In this document: positions 7,162 through 15,286 of the stretch, in pieces
Layout of the letters: each line of letters opens with the position of its first letter
Numbering within the stretch: the first letter of the stretch is position 1
NCBI GenBank assembly: GCA_021296025.1
Contig: JAGWBF010000015.1
Coordinates: 1 to 20,706, forward strand
Source: Dehalococcoidia bacterium
GTDB taxonomy: Bacteria > Chloroflexota > Dehalococcoidia > Lucifugimonadales > JAGWBF01
DNA: 20,706 nucleotides
Direction of reading: 5' to 3'
Translations under genes and position numbers: made by a program
The notes under the pieces: generated by a model
The model's database searches: none
What the model was told of the DNA's origin: nothing
The model's input: the letters and a program-made list of their open reading frames with translations, nothing else

Positions 7162-7779
7162 TCACTTGGGCCGTACGGAGTCGAGGTGGCACCGCTCGTT
7201 GATGGTCAGCACCTGGGGTGAATCTGAAGAGAAGGAAACGACGCTTATGGAAGCAAGGTCCACCCTCAGGCGGTGAAACATGGGTAGTGGCAAGCCCAAG
7301 CAGGCGCATAGCATTGCCCTGATGGCAAAGTTATGGGATACGGCCACCACCGTACCTTCGGCGTTGGCGTCTTCCATCTCTTCTACGGTACGCCAAGCCC
7401 TGGTCTGCAGTTGGCGTATGGATTCTCCTTCAGGAAACACAACGTCCGAAGGGTCCTCACGCCAGGATTCGTACAGATCTGCGTAGTTTGTACGCATCAT
7501 CTTCCCTGTTATGCCTTCCAGCACGCCCAGGTTGACCTCTTTCAGTCCGTCCTTGGGCTCCACGGGGAGGTTGACTGCATTGGAAACCATAGACGCTGTC
7601 ATCATGGTTCGGGGCAGGGGACTTGAGTACAGGGCCGTCGGTTTCCAGGAGACTAGGGCGCTTGCGACCTTCCGGGCTTGCTCCACACCCCTGTCGTTGA
7701 GTTTCACCTGGCTCTGGCCTTGAAATCGGCCTTCCCGGTTCCACTTGGTTTCCCCGTGCCTTACCAGTATCAAGCGCAC
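7162..7779 (-). CDS. Histidine phosphatase superfamily protein (phosphoglycerate-mutase-like)
   Basis: A 205-residue phosphatase or phosphomutase of the histidine-phosphatase superfamily. LILVRHGETKWN near the N-terminus holds the phospho-accepting His (His8), YSSPLPRTMMTA gives the phosphate-binding Arg, EVNLGVLEGI carries the acid residue, and VAVSHNFAIRAM the second His. The frame is open further upstream to 7905, but I chose GTG at 7779: it starts right before the first strand, has GGAAGGAG upstream, and avoids overlap with the membrane-protein gene ending at 7815. Substrate is unclear; broad-specificity phosphatases such as PhoE and alpha-ribazole phosphatase (CobC) share these motifs. 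Confidence 0.9.
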   Translation of the reverse strand: MRLILVRHGETKWNREGRFQGQSQVKLNDRGVEQARKVASALVSWKPTALYSSPLPRTMMTASMVSNAVNLPVEPKDGLKEVNLGVLEGITGKMMRTNYADLYESWREDPSDVVFPEGESIRQLQTRAWRTVEEMEDANAEGTVVAVSHNFAIRAMLCACLGLPLPMFHRLRVDLASISVVSFSSDSPQVLTINERCHLDSVRPK

Positions 7780-7814
7780 TGTTGCGGCGTGCTCCTTCCG
7801 GGGAAGCCAGGGGA

Positions 7815-8489
7815 CTAGAGGCCCCGTCGGCTCTTTACATACCCTAATATACCGACGCCGGTAACCAGCAATGAGCCGCCAACGATGAGAGGTATCATCC
7901 ACCACAGGGGAGATATACCATCTTCGGCGTCGGAAATGCCTTCAGTGACGGTGAAAGAGGTCAAAGAAACCTGTTCATCCGTCGCCGTCTTGATGTTCAC
8001 AGTTGCTGTGTAATTCCCGCCAATCTCCGGAGGCAAGTAGATGATGGAGTAAACTATCTTTCCTCCGCTGTAGCTCATAGCCGAACCGCTGCTCCCCGGG
8101 GAGACCCCTTCGTAAACAACGTCAAGCCGGGCGCTCCCCACCGAATTGGGGTCCACACTCTCAGGCGGTCCGCCCGTAACGTAGGTTCCCTCTTCAGTCG
8201 GCAGGTCGATTATTATGCCCGTGAATCCAGCTTCACCTTCGGTTTGACTCACCTCAAAGACAGCATCCAGGAACTCTTCCTCTCTGCCTTCAAGGTCCAC
8301 CTGCACATCTATGGTCACATCTTCACCCTGGGCGAACATAGTCTGGGCGGTATCGCCGTCCTTGGACGCCACCACATCCACAGACAGGCCCATGGCTTGG
8401 TCAGGACGTAGAAGAAGGAGCGCAATGATGAAGCAGGCAAGCAACGCCACGTAGAGGGGAGCGTATCCTGCCTGCATCAGTTTGGGCAT
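7815..8489 (-). CDS. Two-anchor extracytoplasmic protein, unknown function
   Basis: I do not recognise a family. The 224-residue product has an N-terminal hydrophobic segment (about 9-28) acting as a signal or anchor, a predicted external part of about 160 residues rich in Ser, Thr, Gly, Asp and Val with beta-strand character, and a C-terminal helix (about 193-215, PLWWMIPLIVGG...) followed by KSRRGL. The layout resembles a surface protein with an Ig-like or CARDB-like domain held by a C-terminal anchor. The start is ATG 8489 with AAGGAG 7 nt upstream; the frame extends further but lacks a ribosome site there. It is first in the minus-strand group leading to the phosphatase and tilS. Confidence 0.7.
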   Translation of the reverse strand: MPKLMQAGYAPLYVALLACFIIALLLLRPDQAMGLSVDVVASKDGDTAQTMFAQGEDVTIDVQVDLEGREEEFLDAVFEVSQTEGEAGFTGIIIDLPTEEGTYVTGGPPESVDPNSVGSARLDVVYEGVSPGSSGSAMSYSGGKIVYSIIYLPPEIGGNYTATVNIKTATDEQVSLTSFTVTEGISDAEDGISPLWWMIPLIVGGSLLVTGVGILGYVKSRRGL

Positions 8490-8563
8490 CTGCTTTCTCC
8501 TTGCTTGAGGGGACGCCGGAAAGGGAGCTTGGAGCTGGACTGCCAAGGTGTAACTAACTGCTG

Positions 8564-8593
8564 AACATATCATCAAAGCCAAAGCCAAGTCAA
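8564..8593 (-). promoter_or_regulatory. Possible promoter for the minus-strand group
   Basis: The minus strand reads TTGACT (8593-8588), an 18-nt spacer and TATGTT (8569-8564). This matches the -35/-10 consensus at 5/6 and 4/6 and lies about 75 nt upstream of the ATG at 8489. Confidence 0.45.
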
Positions 8594-8623
8594 TGTTCTT
8601 GAGCCTCAGTCCCCACTTTTGTC

Positions 8624-8652
8624 TTGACAGCTAGGATACCCTTTGTTAGCAT
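8624..8652 (+). promoter_or_regulatory. Sigma70 promoter of the isoprenoid/hopanoid gene string
   Basis: A perfect TTGACA (8624-8629), a 17-nt spacer and TAGCAT (8647-8652, 4/6) give a strong promoter match. Transcription would start near 8659, leaving a leader of about 110 nt before the first gene at 8771. It is the only convincing promoter I see for the + strand genes that follow. Confidence 0.7.
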
Positions 8653-8739
8653 TTCCGAGCATCGGATTACGAGGTATTCCAGATCCATCCTGATCAATGC
8701 AATCAAATTGGAACGGACAGCTAAGGCCCAACCGATCGA

Positions 8740-8763
8740 ACAGGGGGCTTCGCCCGCCCCTGT
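8740..8763 (+). promoter_or_regulatory. GC-rich leader hairpin before the prenyl synthase
   Basis: ACAGGGG (8740-8746) and CCCCTGT (8757-8763) form a perfect 7-bp stem around a 10-nt loop, ending 7 nt before the ATG at 8771. No Shine-Dalgarno is present between the hairpin and the start. It could limit ribosome access, but no regulator or ligand is indicated. Confidence 0.4.
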
Positions 8764-8770
8764 CCCTCCC

Positions 8771-9814
8771 ATGTTTTCCCGCTATCAAGCCCACATCATT
8801 TCGGGTCTAAAGTCTGCTGTCCCTTGCTTTAGCCCCTCTGCCAACGGAGACGATTCGTCCAATGAGCTTTACCGGATGATGGCTTACCACATGGGCTGGA
8901 TGGACGCCTCGGGACAAGTTATGGAAAGCTCAGCCACCCAGGGGAAGGCCCTCCGCCCCACGCTGTGCATGTTCGCCTGCGATTCTCTGGGGGGAGACTG
9001 CTCGCGGGCTGTGCCGGCGGCATCGGCCCTGGAGCTCATACACAACTTCTCCCTGGTGCACGACGACATTCAGGATGGCGACGTGGAGCGTCGCCACCAG
9101 CCCACAGTCTGGTACCTGTGGGGTGAGCCCATGGCCCTTACCGTCGGCAATGCCCTAAGGGCGGCAGCCGATGCCTCACCTCTGCGCCTGACGGAACAGG
9201 GGGTCCCTACAACCAAGGCCCTGAGAGCATCCCAGATTCTCACCGAAGGCTGCCTGTCCATGATCCAGGGACAGTGTATGGACCTTTCCTTCGAAGGACG
9301 CCTTGACATAGGCCCGGCTGACTATCTGGACATGGTCTCCAAGAAAACTGGAGCGCTGATCCGGTGCGGCACCGAAATGGGCGCGCTCATCGGCTGCAAT
9401 GACACGGCCAGCACCGTGCTTTATGCTAGTGCCGGGGCACATCTGGGGATAGCATTCCAGGTACGCGACGATGTTCTGGGTATATGGGGCGACTCGGAGG
9501 TTACCGGGAAAGCATCGGGCAACGACATCCGTCGCCGCAAAAAGTCCTTTCCGATTGTCTATGCCATGGAAACGGCTTCCGGGGCTGCCCGCCAACGCTT
9601 GCTTGAAGCATACGGCAAGGACACCCCCGAAGAAGAAGATGTGGAAGATGTTCTGACCGTCCTAGACGATGTGGGCGCTGAGTCCTACGCCCACCAGATG
9701 GCGGTCGACCAGGGTGAACTGGCTTCAGGGGAGCTAAGAAAGATACCCGTGGAACCCTGGGCACAGGCTGAATTTGATGATCTTGTGCAGTTCTTGACCG
9801 CCAGGCAGCACTAA
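8771..9814 (+). CDS. Polyprenyl diphosphate synthase (farnesyl/geranylgeranyl type)
   Basis: Trans-prenyltransferase of 347 residues that condenses isopentenyl diphosphate onto allylic diphosphates. It has the first aspartate-rich motif HDDIQDGD (Asp98, Asp99, Asp102), the KALRP and ERRH substrate residues, and the second motif FQVRDDVLGIWGD (Asp233, Asp234). The first motif has the short DDxxD form with Phe five residues before it, as in GGPP synthases of the archaeal/actinobacterial kind, so C20 or C15 output cannot be decided; squalene needs C15. I chose ATG 8771 because the frame's earliest start (TTG 8624) is the promoter's -35 box. It heads the hopanoid gene string, 48 nt before hpnH. 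Confidence 0.9.
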   Translation: MFSRYQAHIISGLKSAVPCFSPSANGDDSSNELYRMMAYHMGWMDASGQVMESSATQGKALRPTLCMFACDSLGGDCSRAVPAASALELIHNFSLVHDDIQDGDVERRHQPTVWYLWGEPMALTVGNALRAAADASPLRLTEQGVPTTKALRASQILTEGCLSMIQGQCMDLSFEGRLDIGPADYLDMVSKKTGALIRCGTEMGALIGCNDTASTVLYASAGAHLGIAFQVRDDVLGIWGDSEVTGKASGNDIRRRKKSFPIVYAMETASGAARQRLLEAYGKDTPEEEDVEDVLTVLDDVGAESYAHQMAVDQGELASGELRKIPVEPWAQAEFDDLVQFLTARQH

Positions 9815-9862
9815 CCTGCAACCGAACAGGGGCGCCCAAGCTAGTGAGGTCAGGTTGGTCAG

Positions 9863-10927
9863 ATGTTGAGGCAACGAAAGGCAGATATGAAGACTTCTAA
9901 GAGACCCATGGAGCTATCCCTCCGGCTGGCTATGTACATGTTGAAAAACAAGCTCACAGGCAAGAAGCGTTATCCGTTGGTCACCATGCTGGAGCCATTG
10001 GAGATGTGCAACCTGGCCTGTATCGGATGCGGACGCATCCATGAGTACAAGCCCGTCATGGACAAGATGATGCCCGTCGAGGAGGCACTCTCCGCAGTGG
10101 AAGCTTCGGGGGCGCCCATTGTGTCCATCGCCGGTGGGGAACCCACCATCCACCCGAAGATAGACCAGATAATTAACGAGCTGGTTCAGCGCAAGTACTT
10201 CGTCTATTGCTGCACCAACGGCATCCTCCTGGAACGGGTGCTTAAGAAGGTGCCCCCCTCCAAGTACCTGTCCTGGGTCGTCCACATGGACGGGATGGAG
10301 GAGCGCCACGATGAAGCTGTCGCCCGGGAAGGCGTGTACAAGAAGGCGAAGAAGGCGATAGAGACCGCCCTGGAAGGTGGATACAGGGTCTGCACCAACA
10401 CGACCATCTTCCGGGGGTGCGACGTCGACGACCTGCATACCCTTTTCCGCACCATGACCGACATGGGAGTGGAAGGCTGCATGGTCTCCCCAGGGTACGA
10501 CTACATTGATGCTCCCGACCGAGACTTGTTCCTCACAAGGGAGGAGTCGAAGAAGGAGTTCGGCAAGATCCTGGATGAACGCTCCACCAAGGGGATGCGG
10601 CTGTACAACAACCCCTTGTACCTGGACTTCCTGCGAGGGCGAAGGGAATACCAGTGCACTGCCTACTCGAACCCGACATACACGGTCATGGGTTGGCGCA
10701 AGCCCTGTTATCCCCTGGCTGACGAGCACGTGACCGATGTGAATGAGCTTTTCGAAGAGTCCCTTTGGGACAACTATGGGGTCGGCAAGGACCCCAGGTG
10801 CTCGGGCTGCATGATGCACTGCGGCTTTGAGTCAGCAACTGTTTTTCATGCCATATCCAGCCCCAGGGACTGGGTAACCCTGGTGAAGTCGGGGGCCATA
10901 GGAAAGAGCGGGATCACCGCCAGCTAG
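9863..10927 (+). CDS. hpnH: Adenosyl-hopene transferase HpnH (radical SAM)
   Basis: Radical-SAM enzyme that joins a 5'-deoxyadenosyl group to diploptene, the first step of hopanoid side-chain extension. The 354-residue product has the cluster motif CX3CX2C in MCNLACIGC (Cys49, Cys53, Cys56), the SAM-binding IAGGEPTIHP, the HpnH-typical stretch YCCTNGILLERVL, and further Cys residues near the end (CSGCMMHCGFE) that could bind an extra cluster. ATG 9887 is an alternative start; neither has a strong ribosome site. Its neighbours are the prenyl synthase and hpnG, whose product uses HpnH's product. Confidence 0.95.
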   Translation: MLRQRKADMKTSKRPMELSLRLAMYMLKNKLTGKKRYPLVTMLEPLEMCNLACIGCGRIHEYKPVMDKMMPVEEALSAVEASGAPIVSIAGGEPTIHPKIDQIINELVQRKYFVYCCTNGILLERVLKKVPPSKYLSWVVHMDGMEERHDEAVAREGVYKKAKKAIETALEGGYRVCTNTTIFRGCDVDDLHTLFRTMTDMGVEGCMVSPGYDYIDAPDRDLFLTREESKKEFGKILDERSTKGMRLYNNPLYLDFLRGRREYQCTAYSNPTYTVMGWRKPCYPLADEHVTDVNELFEESLWDNYGVGKDPRCSGCMMHCGFESATVFHAISSPRDWVTLVKSGAIGKSGITAS

Positions 10928-10962
10928 GCCCACCACCAGTCCAGAGAGAGAGGCTGAACCCT

Positions 10963-11688
10963 TTGATAGCAGTTCTGGCATCCATGAAGCGGGAGATCTC
11001 AGCGGTTGCCAAGCTCCGCTGCGTCGAGAACTACCCGGGGGGAGTCCGGTTTGTGACCACGGGCGTCGGCCGTGAAAAGGTCGAGGCATCCCTGGCCGCC
11101 ATGGATGAATGGGAAGACAAGCCCTCGGGAATCATATCCCTGGGCTATGCCGCAGCCCTACAGGAGGGGCTGGAGCCGGGGGACCTGGTTATCTCCGACT
11201 CGGTGACTGCGACGGGAGAGGAGTTCTGCTTCGAGTCCGACCCCGACCTTCTCGCCCAAGTACGGAGCGTCACAGAAGGGGTACAGCCCGGTCGGTCCCG
11301 GATAGCCAGCTCCGTAACCCTGCATGGGGTCGCAACCAGCCGCGCCGAGAAGCGCCTCATCGCCGCCATGACGTCGGCCTCAATTGCCAACATGGAGGAC
11401 TACTGGGTGGCTAGGTGGGCATTTGAACGGGGAATCCCCTACGTGAGTGTCCGCTCAGTTCTGGACACTCTGTCCCAGGAAGTGCCGGAGTTTATCTCCA
11501 AGCTGGCAGGGATGAAACTCCCCGTCCAGGTAATGGGCGTGGCCATACAGGGGATTGTGCGTCCCGAAAAGCTGGAGTCGCTAGTCAGGCTGTTCAAGGA
11601 AGACAGGATAGCCCGAAGGAGCCTGAAGGAGTTCGGCGCCAGCTTCTTGTCCGGCGGACTTAGCGCCCACAGCTATGCTGCTACCTAG
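10963..11688 (+). CDS. hpnG: Hopanoid-associated phosphorylase HpnG
   Basis: Nucleoside-phosphorylase-fold protein of 241 residues. In known hopanoid pathways HpnG removes adenine from adenosylhopane, giving ribosyl(phosphate) hopane. The sequence shows the MTAN/PNP-like pattern: an N-terminal strand MIAVLASMKREI, the glycine-rich TTGVGREKVEASL, SLGYAAALQEGLEPGDLVISD, and NMEDYWVARWAFERGIPYVSVRSVLD holding the Met-Glu-Asp ribose/base site. The start is TTG at 10963 with AGAGG upstream; the alternative ATG at Met8 would remove the first strand. It directly follows hpnH, matching consecutive reaction steps. Confidence 0.92.
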   Translation: MIAVLASMKREISAVAKLRCVENYPGGVRFVTTGVGREKVEASLAAMDEWEDKPSGIISLGYAAALQEGLEPGDLVISDSVTATGEEFCFESDPDLLAQVRSVTEGVQPGRSRIASSVTLHGVATSRAEKRLIAAMTSASIANMEDYWVARWAFERGIPYVSVRSVLDTLSQEVPEFISKLAGMKLPVQVMGVAIQGIVRPEKLESLVRLFKEDRIARRSLKEFGASFLSGGLSAHSYAAT

Positions 11689-11726
11689 AATTATCTATCC
11701 ACTCGGACTTGGGAGGTGGAACGGGG

Positions 11727-12710
11727 ATGTTGGTCCTGGTAACCGGAGCTTCCGGATTCATCGGCGCCAACGTGGCACGGAGCTTCCTGGAGCATGGCTA
11801 CCAAGTAAGAGCGCTGATAAGGAAGCAGAGCAACACCATCGCCCTCCAGGGAACGAGCATCGAGCTGGCCCATGGTGACCTCCTGGACCGGGAATCCGTC
11901 GCGCGGGCCCTTGAGGGTTGCCAAGCCCTCGTACACTGCGCGGCTCTCTACACCTTCTGGTCACGAGACCCGGCCCCCATTTACGAGGCCAACGTGGGCG
12001 GGACTCGGCTGGTGTTGGAAGAAGCCATGAAGGCTGGGGTGGGAAAGTGCGTGTATACCAGCACCGTCTCGACGATCCACGCACCTGGAGACAGGCTCGG
12101 CGCCGAGGATGACTGGCCGGCGGAAGAGGAGATGGTAGGGCACTACAAAAGGTCCAAGTACCGCGCAGAGGTGGAAGCGTGCAGGATCAACAACCAGGGA
12201 TTTCCCGTCGTGGTAGTGAACCCTACAGCCCCCGTGGGGCCCTGGGATGTCAAACCTACACCCACCGGCCGAATAGTGCTGGACTTCATCCGCAGGCGGG
12301 TCCCCGTCTGTATTGACACAGGTATGAACGTGGTCGATGTGGAAGATGTTGCCCATGGGCATGTCCTTGCATTGGAGAAGGGAACTCCGGGAGAAAGGTA
12401 CATCCTAGGAAACGCCAACCTGTCCCTCAGGCAGATGTTTGAAATGCTGGAGGATGTGTCGGGAGTCCCCGCGCCCCGTTGGAATCTTCCCATGTGGGTG
12501 GCTGTAGGCGCAGCCCACGTGGACAACTTCATCGAAGGCAGCCTGATGAGAAGGGAACCGGCAATACCCCTGGAAGGCTTGAACGTTGCCCGCAAGCCTG
12601 TCTACGTGAATTGCGACAAGGCATCCCAGGAGCTGGGAATGCCACAGAGCTCGGTAGCCCAAGCCTTGGAGAAAGCGGTGGGCTGGTTCAGGGCCCACAG
12701 CTACGCCTGA
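11727..12710 (+). CDS. hpnA: Hopanoid-associated sugar epimerase HpnA
   Basis: Extended short-chain dehydrogenase/epimerase of 327 residues, matching the HpnA family found in hopanoid clusters; its exact reaction is not established to my knowledge. The NAD(P)-binding TGASGFIG is at 6-13, the catalytic Ser/Thr region at VYTSTVST, and YxxxK is YKRSK (Tyr140, Lys144), followed by VNPTAPVGPWDVKPTPTG. A TTG 18 nt upstream opens the same frame, but ATG 11727 has GGAGGT at a 9-nt distance and puts the first strand at the N-terminus. The partner glycosyltransferase hpnB, often beside hpnA, is absent here. Confidence 0.9.
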   Translation: MLVLVTGASGFIGANVARSFLEHGYQVRALIRKQSNTIALQGTSIELAHGDLLDRESVARALEGCQALVHCAALYTFWSRDPAPIYEANVGGTRLVLEEAMKAGVGKCVYTSTVSTIHAPGDRLGAEDDWPAEEEMVGHYKRSKYRAEVEACRINNQGFPVVVVNPTAPVGPWDVKPTPTGRIVLDFIRRRVPVCIDTGMNVVDVEDVAHGHVLALEKGTPGERYILGNANLSLRQMFEMLEDVSGVPAPRWNLPMWVAVGAAHVDNFIEGSLMRREPAIPLEGLNVARKPVYVNCDKASQELGMPQSSVAQALEKAVGWFRAHSYA

Positions 12711-12747
12711 GGACAAATTGAACCTTAATCCCGGGGAGAGGACAAGT

Positions 12748-14838
12748 ATGCCTGTTGCTCCTACGCCAACACGGAAGATGGTGGATACGGAACTAGCCGA
12801 CACCATCAAGAGGTCCCAGGAATATCTGCTGTCCATCCAACATCCCGATGGGTACTGGTGGGGCGAGCTGGAATCCAACCCGACCATGGAGGCGGAATAC
12901 CTGCTCTTGACCTATTTCCTGGATGCGGTGGACAAGGAGCGCTGGAGGAAGCTGGCCAATTACATTCTCCAGCGACAGCAGGATGACGGTTCATGGGGAC
13001 AGTACTACGATGCTCCCGGCGACGTAAGCACTTCGGTGGAGTGCTACTTCGCCCTCAAGCTGGCGGGAAAATCACCGGACCTCCCTGAAATGCAGAAGGC
13101 TCGTGAGTTCATTCTGTCAAAGGGCGGCGTGCCCGAGGTGCGGGTATTCACCAAGATCTGGCTGGCCCTGTTCGGCCAGTGGGACTGGAAGGGTACGCCA
13201 ACGATGCCCCCGGAGATGATGTACCTTCCCACTTGGGCTCCCTTCAACATCTACCAGTTTTCCAGCTGGGCACGCGCCACTATAGTCCCAATGACCATCA
13301 TTCTCACCGACAAGCCCTGCAAACCTGTTCCGGACTGGGCATCGATTCAGGATCTGTACCCTGACGGTTGGACCGACGACAACTACCGTTTGCCCAAACC
13401 TAAGGATCTCTTCAGCTGGCGTAGTGTCTTCTACTACGTGGACATGGTAATCAAAGCTTACCAGGCGCTTCCCTTCAAGCCGGGACGGAAACAGGCTCTC
13501 CGGAAGATCGAGGAGTGGACCGTCGACCACCAGGAAGAGGATGGGTCCTGGGGCGGCATCCAGCCTCCGTGGGTCTATTCCCTGATTGCCCTCTACCATC
13601 GTGGATATCCCCTGGATCACCCCGTCATGAAAAAGGGCCTGGAGGGATTCGAGCGCTTCGCAATCGAGGACGAGACAACCTGGAGGGTCCAAGCCTGTGT
13701 CTCGCCTGTTTGGGATACCTGCCTAGTGCAGATCGGACTGCTGGACTCGGGCCTGCCCCCCAGCCATCCCGCAGTCCAGTCGTCTACGAAATGGCTGGTC
13801 GAAGAGCAAGTCCGCTCCGGTGGTGACTGGCAGGTCAACGTTAAGGACGTGGAGCCCGGTGGATGGGCCTTCGAGTTCGCCAACGACAACTACCCCGATG
13901 TGGATGATGCCGCCGAGGTCATAATTGCCCTGAACATGGCCCCCATGGAGAAAGAAGAAGACGAAGTGGAGAAGAAGAGGGCCATCGAAAGGGGAGCCCG
14001 TTGGATGCTTGCTATGCAGTGCTCAAACGGAGGCTGGGCCGCATTCGACAAGGACAACGACAAGAGCCTTCTCTCCAAGATACCATTCAGCGACTTTGGG
14101 GAAACCCTGGATCCCCCCAGTGTCGATGTTGCCTCCCACGCTGTGGAAGCCCTGGCAAAGCTGGGCTATACAAGGGAGGACCCGGCCATAGATCGGGCCT
14201 ACAAGTACATCCTGGACGAGCAGGAAGAAGAAGGCCCATGGTTCGGCAGGTGGGGAGTCAACTATATATATGGAACGGGGGCAGTCCTTCCGGCCCTGGA
14301 GGCCATCGGGGAGGATATGCAACAGCCCTACGTTCGCCGGGCGGGAGAGTGGCTGTTATCCCATCAGAACGAAGATGGAGGCTGGGGAGAGAGCTGTCAG
14401 TCCTACATCGATGAATCCTCGTGGGGAAAGGGACCCAGCACCCCGTCCCAGACCGCCTGGGCCCTTATGGCCCTCTTGGCCGCGGGGGAGATTGACCACA
14501 TCGCAACCCAAAAGGGGGTCCACTACCTCGTAACCACCCAGAACGACGACGGCACCTGGGATGAACCGTATTACACGGGAACCGGCTTTCCGGGCTACGG
14601 CGTGGGGCAAAGGTTAAAGGGCCTTCCCAAGCCTGGTGAACCAGGATACCAGGGTGCAGAGATGGGGGCAGGGTTCATGATCAAGTACCACAGCTATCGC
14701 AACTGCTGGCCTCTCATGGCATTGGGGCGTTTCCGCAACATGGGAAACCGGGCTCCGGAAATCCTGACAACAACCAGTAACAATGGTTCCGGCACCCCCA
14801 GTTTCAGAGAACCTCGTGAGCAAGAACATAGATCATGA
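12748..14838 (+). CDS. shc: Squalene-hopene cyclase
   Basis: Membrane-associated class II triterpene cyclase, 696 residues, turning squalene into hopene/hopanol. Multiple QW-type repeats are visible (for example QQDDGSWG, QEEDGSWGG, HQNEDGGWGE, TQNDDGTWDE), as are the N-terminal signature HPDGYWWGELESNPTMEAEY and the C-terminal GTGFPGYG. The protonating motif is D384-V-D386-D387-A388-A389: all three aspartates are kept, but the usual Thr of DxDDTA is Ala. The ATG at 12748 has GAGAGG 6 nt upstream, preferred over an earlier in-frame TTG. Its stop overlaps the next gene's start (ATGA), suggesting coupled translation. It is also called hpnF. Confidence 0.97.
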   Translation: MPVAPTPTRKMVDTELADTIKRSQEYLLSIQHPDGYWWGELESNPTMEAEYLLLTYFLDAVDKERWRKLANYILQRQQDDGSWGQYYDAPGDVSTSVECYFALKLAGKSPDLPEMQKAREFILSKGGVPEVRVFTKIWLALFGQWDWKGTPTMPPEMMYLPTWAPFNIYQFSSWARATIVPMTIILTDKPCKPVPDWASIQDLYPDGWTDDNYRLPKPKDLFSWRSVFYYVDMVIKAYQALPFKPGRKQALRKIEEWTVDHQEEDGSWGGIQPPWVYSLIALYHRGYPLDHPVMKKGLEGFERFAIEDETTWRVQACVSPVWDTCLVQIGLLDSGLPPSHPAVQSSTKWLVEEQVRSGGDWQVNVKDVEPGGWAFEFANDNYPDVDDAAEVIIALNMAPMEKEEDEVEKKRAIERGARWMLAMQCSNGGWAAFDKDNDKSLLSKIPFSDFGETLDPPSVDVASHAVEALAKLGYTREDPAIDRAYKYILDEQEEEGPWFGRWGVNYIYGTGAVLPALEAIGEDMQQPYVRRAGEWLLSHQNEDGGWGESCQSYIDESSWGKGPSTPSQTAWALMALLAAGEIDHIATQKGVHYLVTTQNDDGTWDEPYYTGTGFPGYGVGQRLKGLPKPGEPGYQGAEMGAGFMIKYHSYRNCWPLMALGRFRNMGNRAPEILTTTSNNGSGTPSFREPREQEHRS

Positions 14839-15278
14839 AGACACAACTATATTGCTTGATGATGGAAACCCAACAGGACCTAGAGTTCATAGACATTACC
14901 CAAAGGGTTAGGGAGTGTGTAGTTCAGTCCCAGGTTGCCTCCGGGTTTGCCGTAGTGTATTCCAAACACACTACGGCCGCGGTTAAGATCAACGAAAACG
15001 AGCCCCTTCTCCTTGAAGATATGAAGCAAGTGCTCGAACGCTTCGCGCCACGTAATGGCGCCTACCAACACAACGACTTTTCCATACGCACGGTCAACAT
15101 GACCCCCGACGAATGTCCTAACGGCCATGCCCATTGCCAGCATCTGCTCCTGGGCACCAGCGAAACGGTCCCCATAGCGGAAGGGACTATACACGTCGGC
15201 ACCTACCAGAGTATCTTCCTGATTGAGCTGGACCATCCCCGATCCAGGGAAGTACTGGTGCAAATAGTCGGGGAATAA
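14835..15278 (+). CDS. YjbQ/UPF0047 family protein
   Basis: A 147-residue protein of the UPF0047 (YjbQ, 'secondary thiamine-phosphate synthase enzyme') family. The family is small, beta-rich and trimeric, with a probable metal or phosphate pocket; its true function is unsettled. Conserved residues are YSKHTTAAVKINENE (His45, Glu54), NGHAHCQHLLLGTSETVPI (His98, His100) and GTYQSIFLIELDHPR, where the usual Trp of G-x-W-Q is Tyr124. Its ATG overlaps the shc stop by 4 bp and hpnC begins 8 bp after its stop, so it is embedded in the hopanoid string. A pathway role is possible but not shown by the sequence. Confidence 0.92.
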   Translation: MKTQLYCLMMETQQDLEFIDITQRVRECVVQSQVASGFAVVYSKHTTAAVKINENEPLLLEDMKQVLERFAPRNGAYQHNDFSIRTVNMTPDECPNGHAHCQHLLLGTSETVPIAEGTIHVGTYQSIFLIELDHPRSREVLVQIVGE

Positions 15279-15286
15279 GGACTGAC

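Noticed and set aside
7780..7905. Upstream extension of the histidine phosphatase
   Set aside because: It would overlap the C-terminal coding part of the membrane-protein gene and precede the conserved first strand. GTG 7779 has a ribosome site.
8624..8770. N-terminal extension of the prenyl synthase from TTG 8624
   Set aside because: The TTG is part of a perfect TTGACA -35 box, and the extension is not family-like. ATG 8771 gives the usual length.
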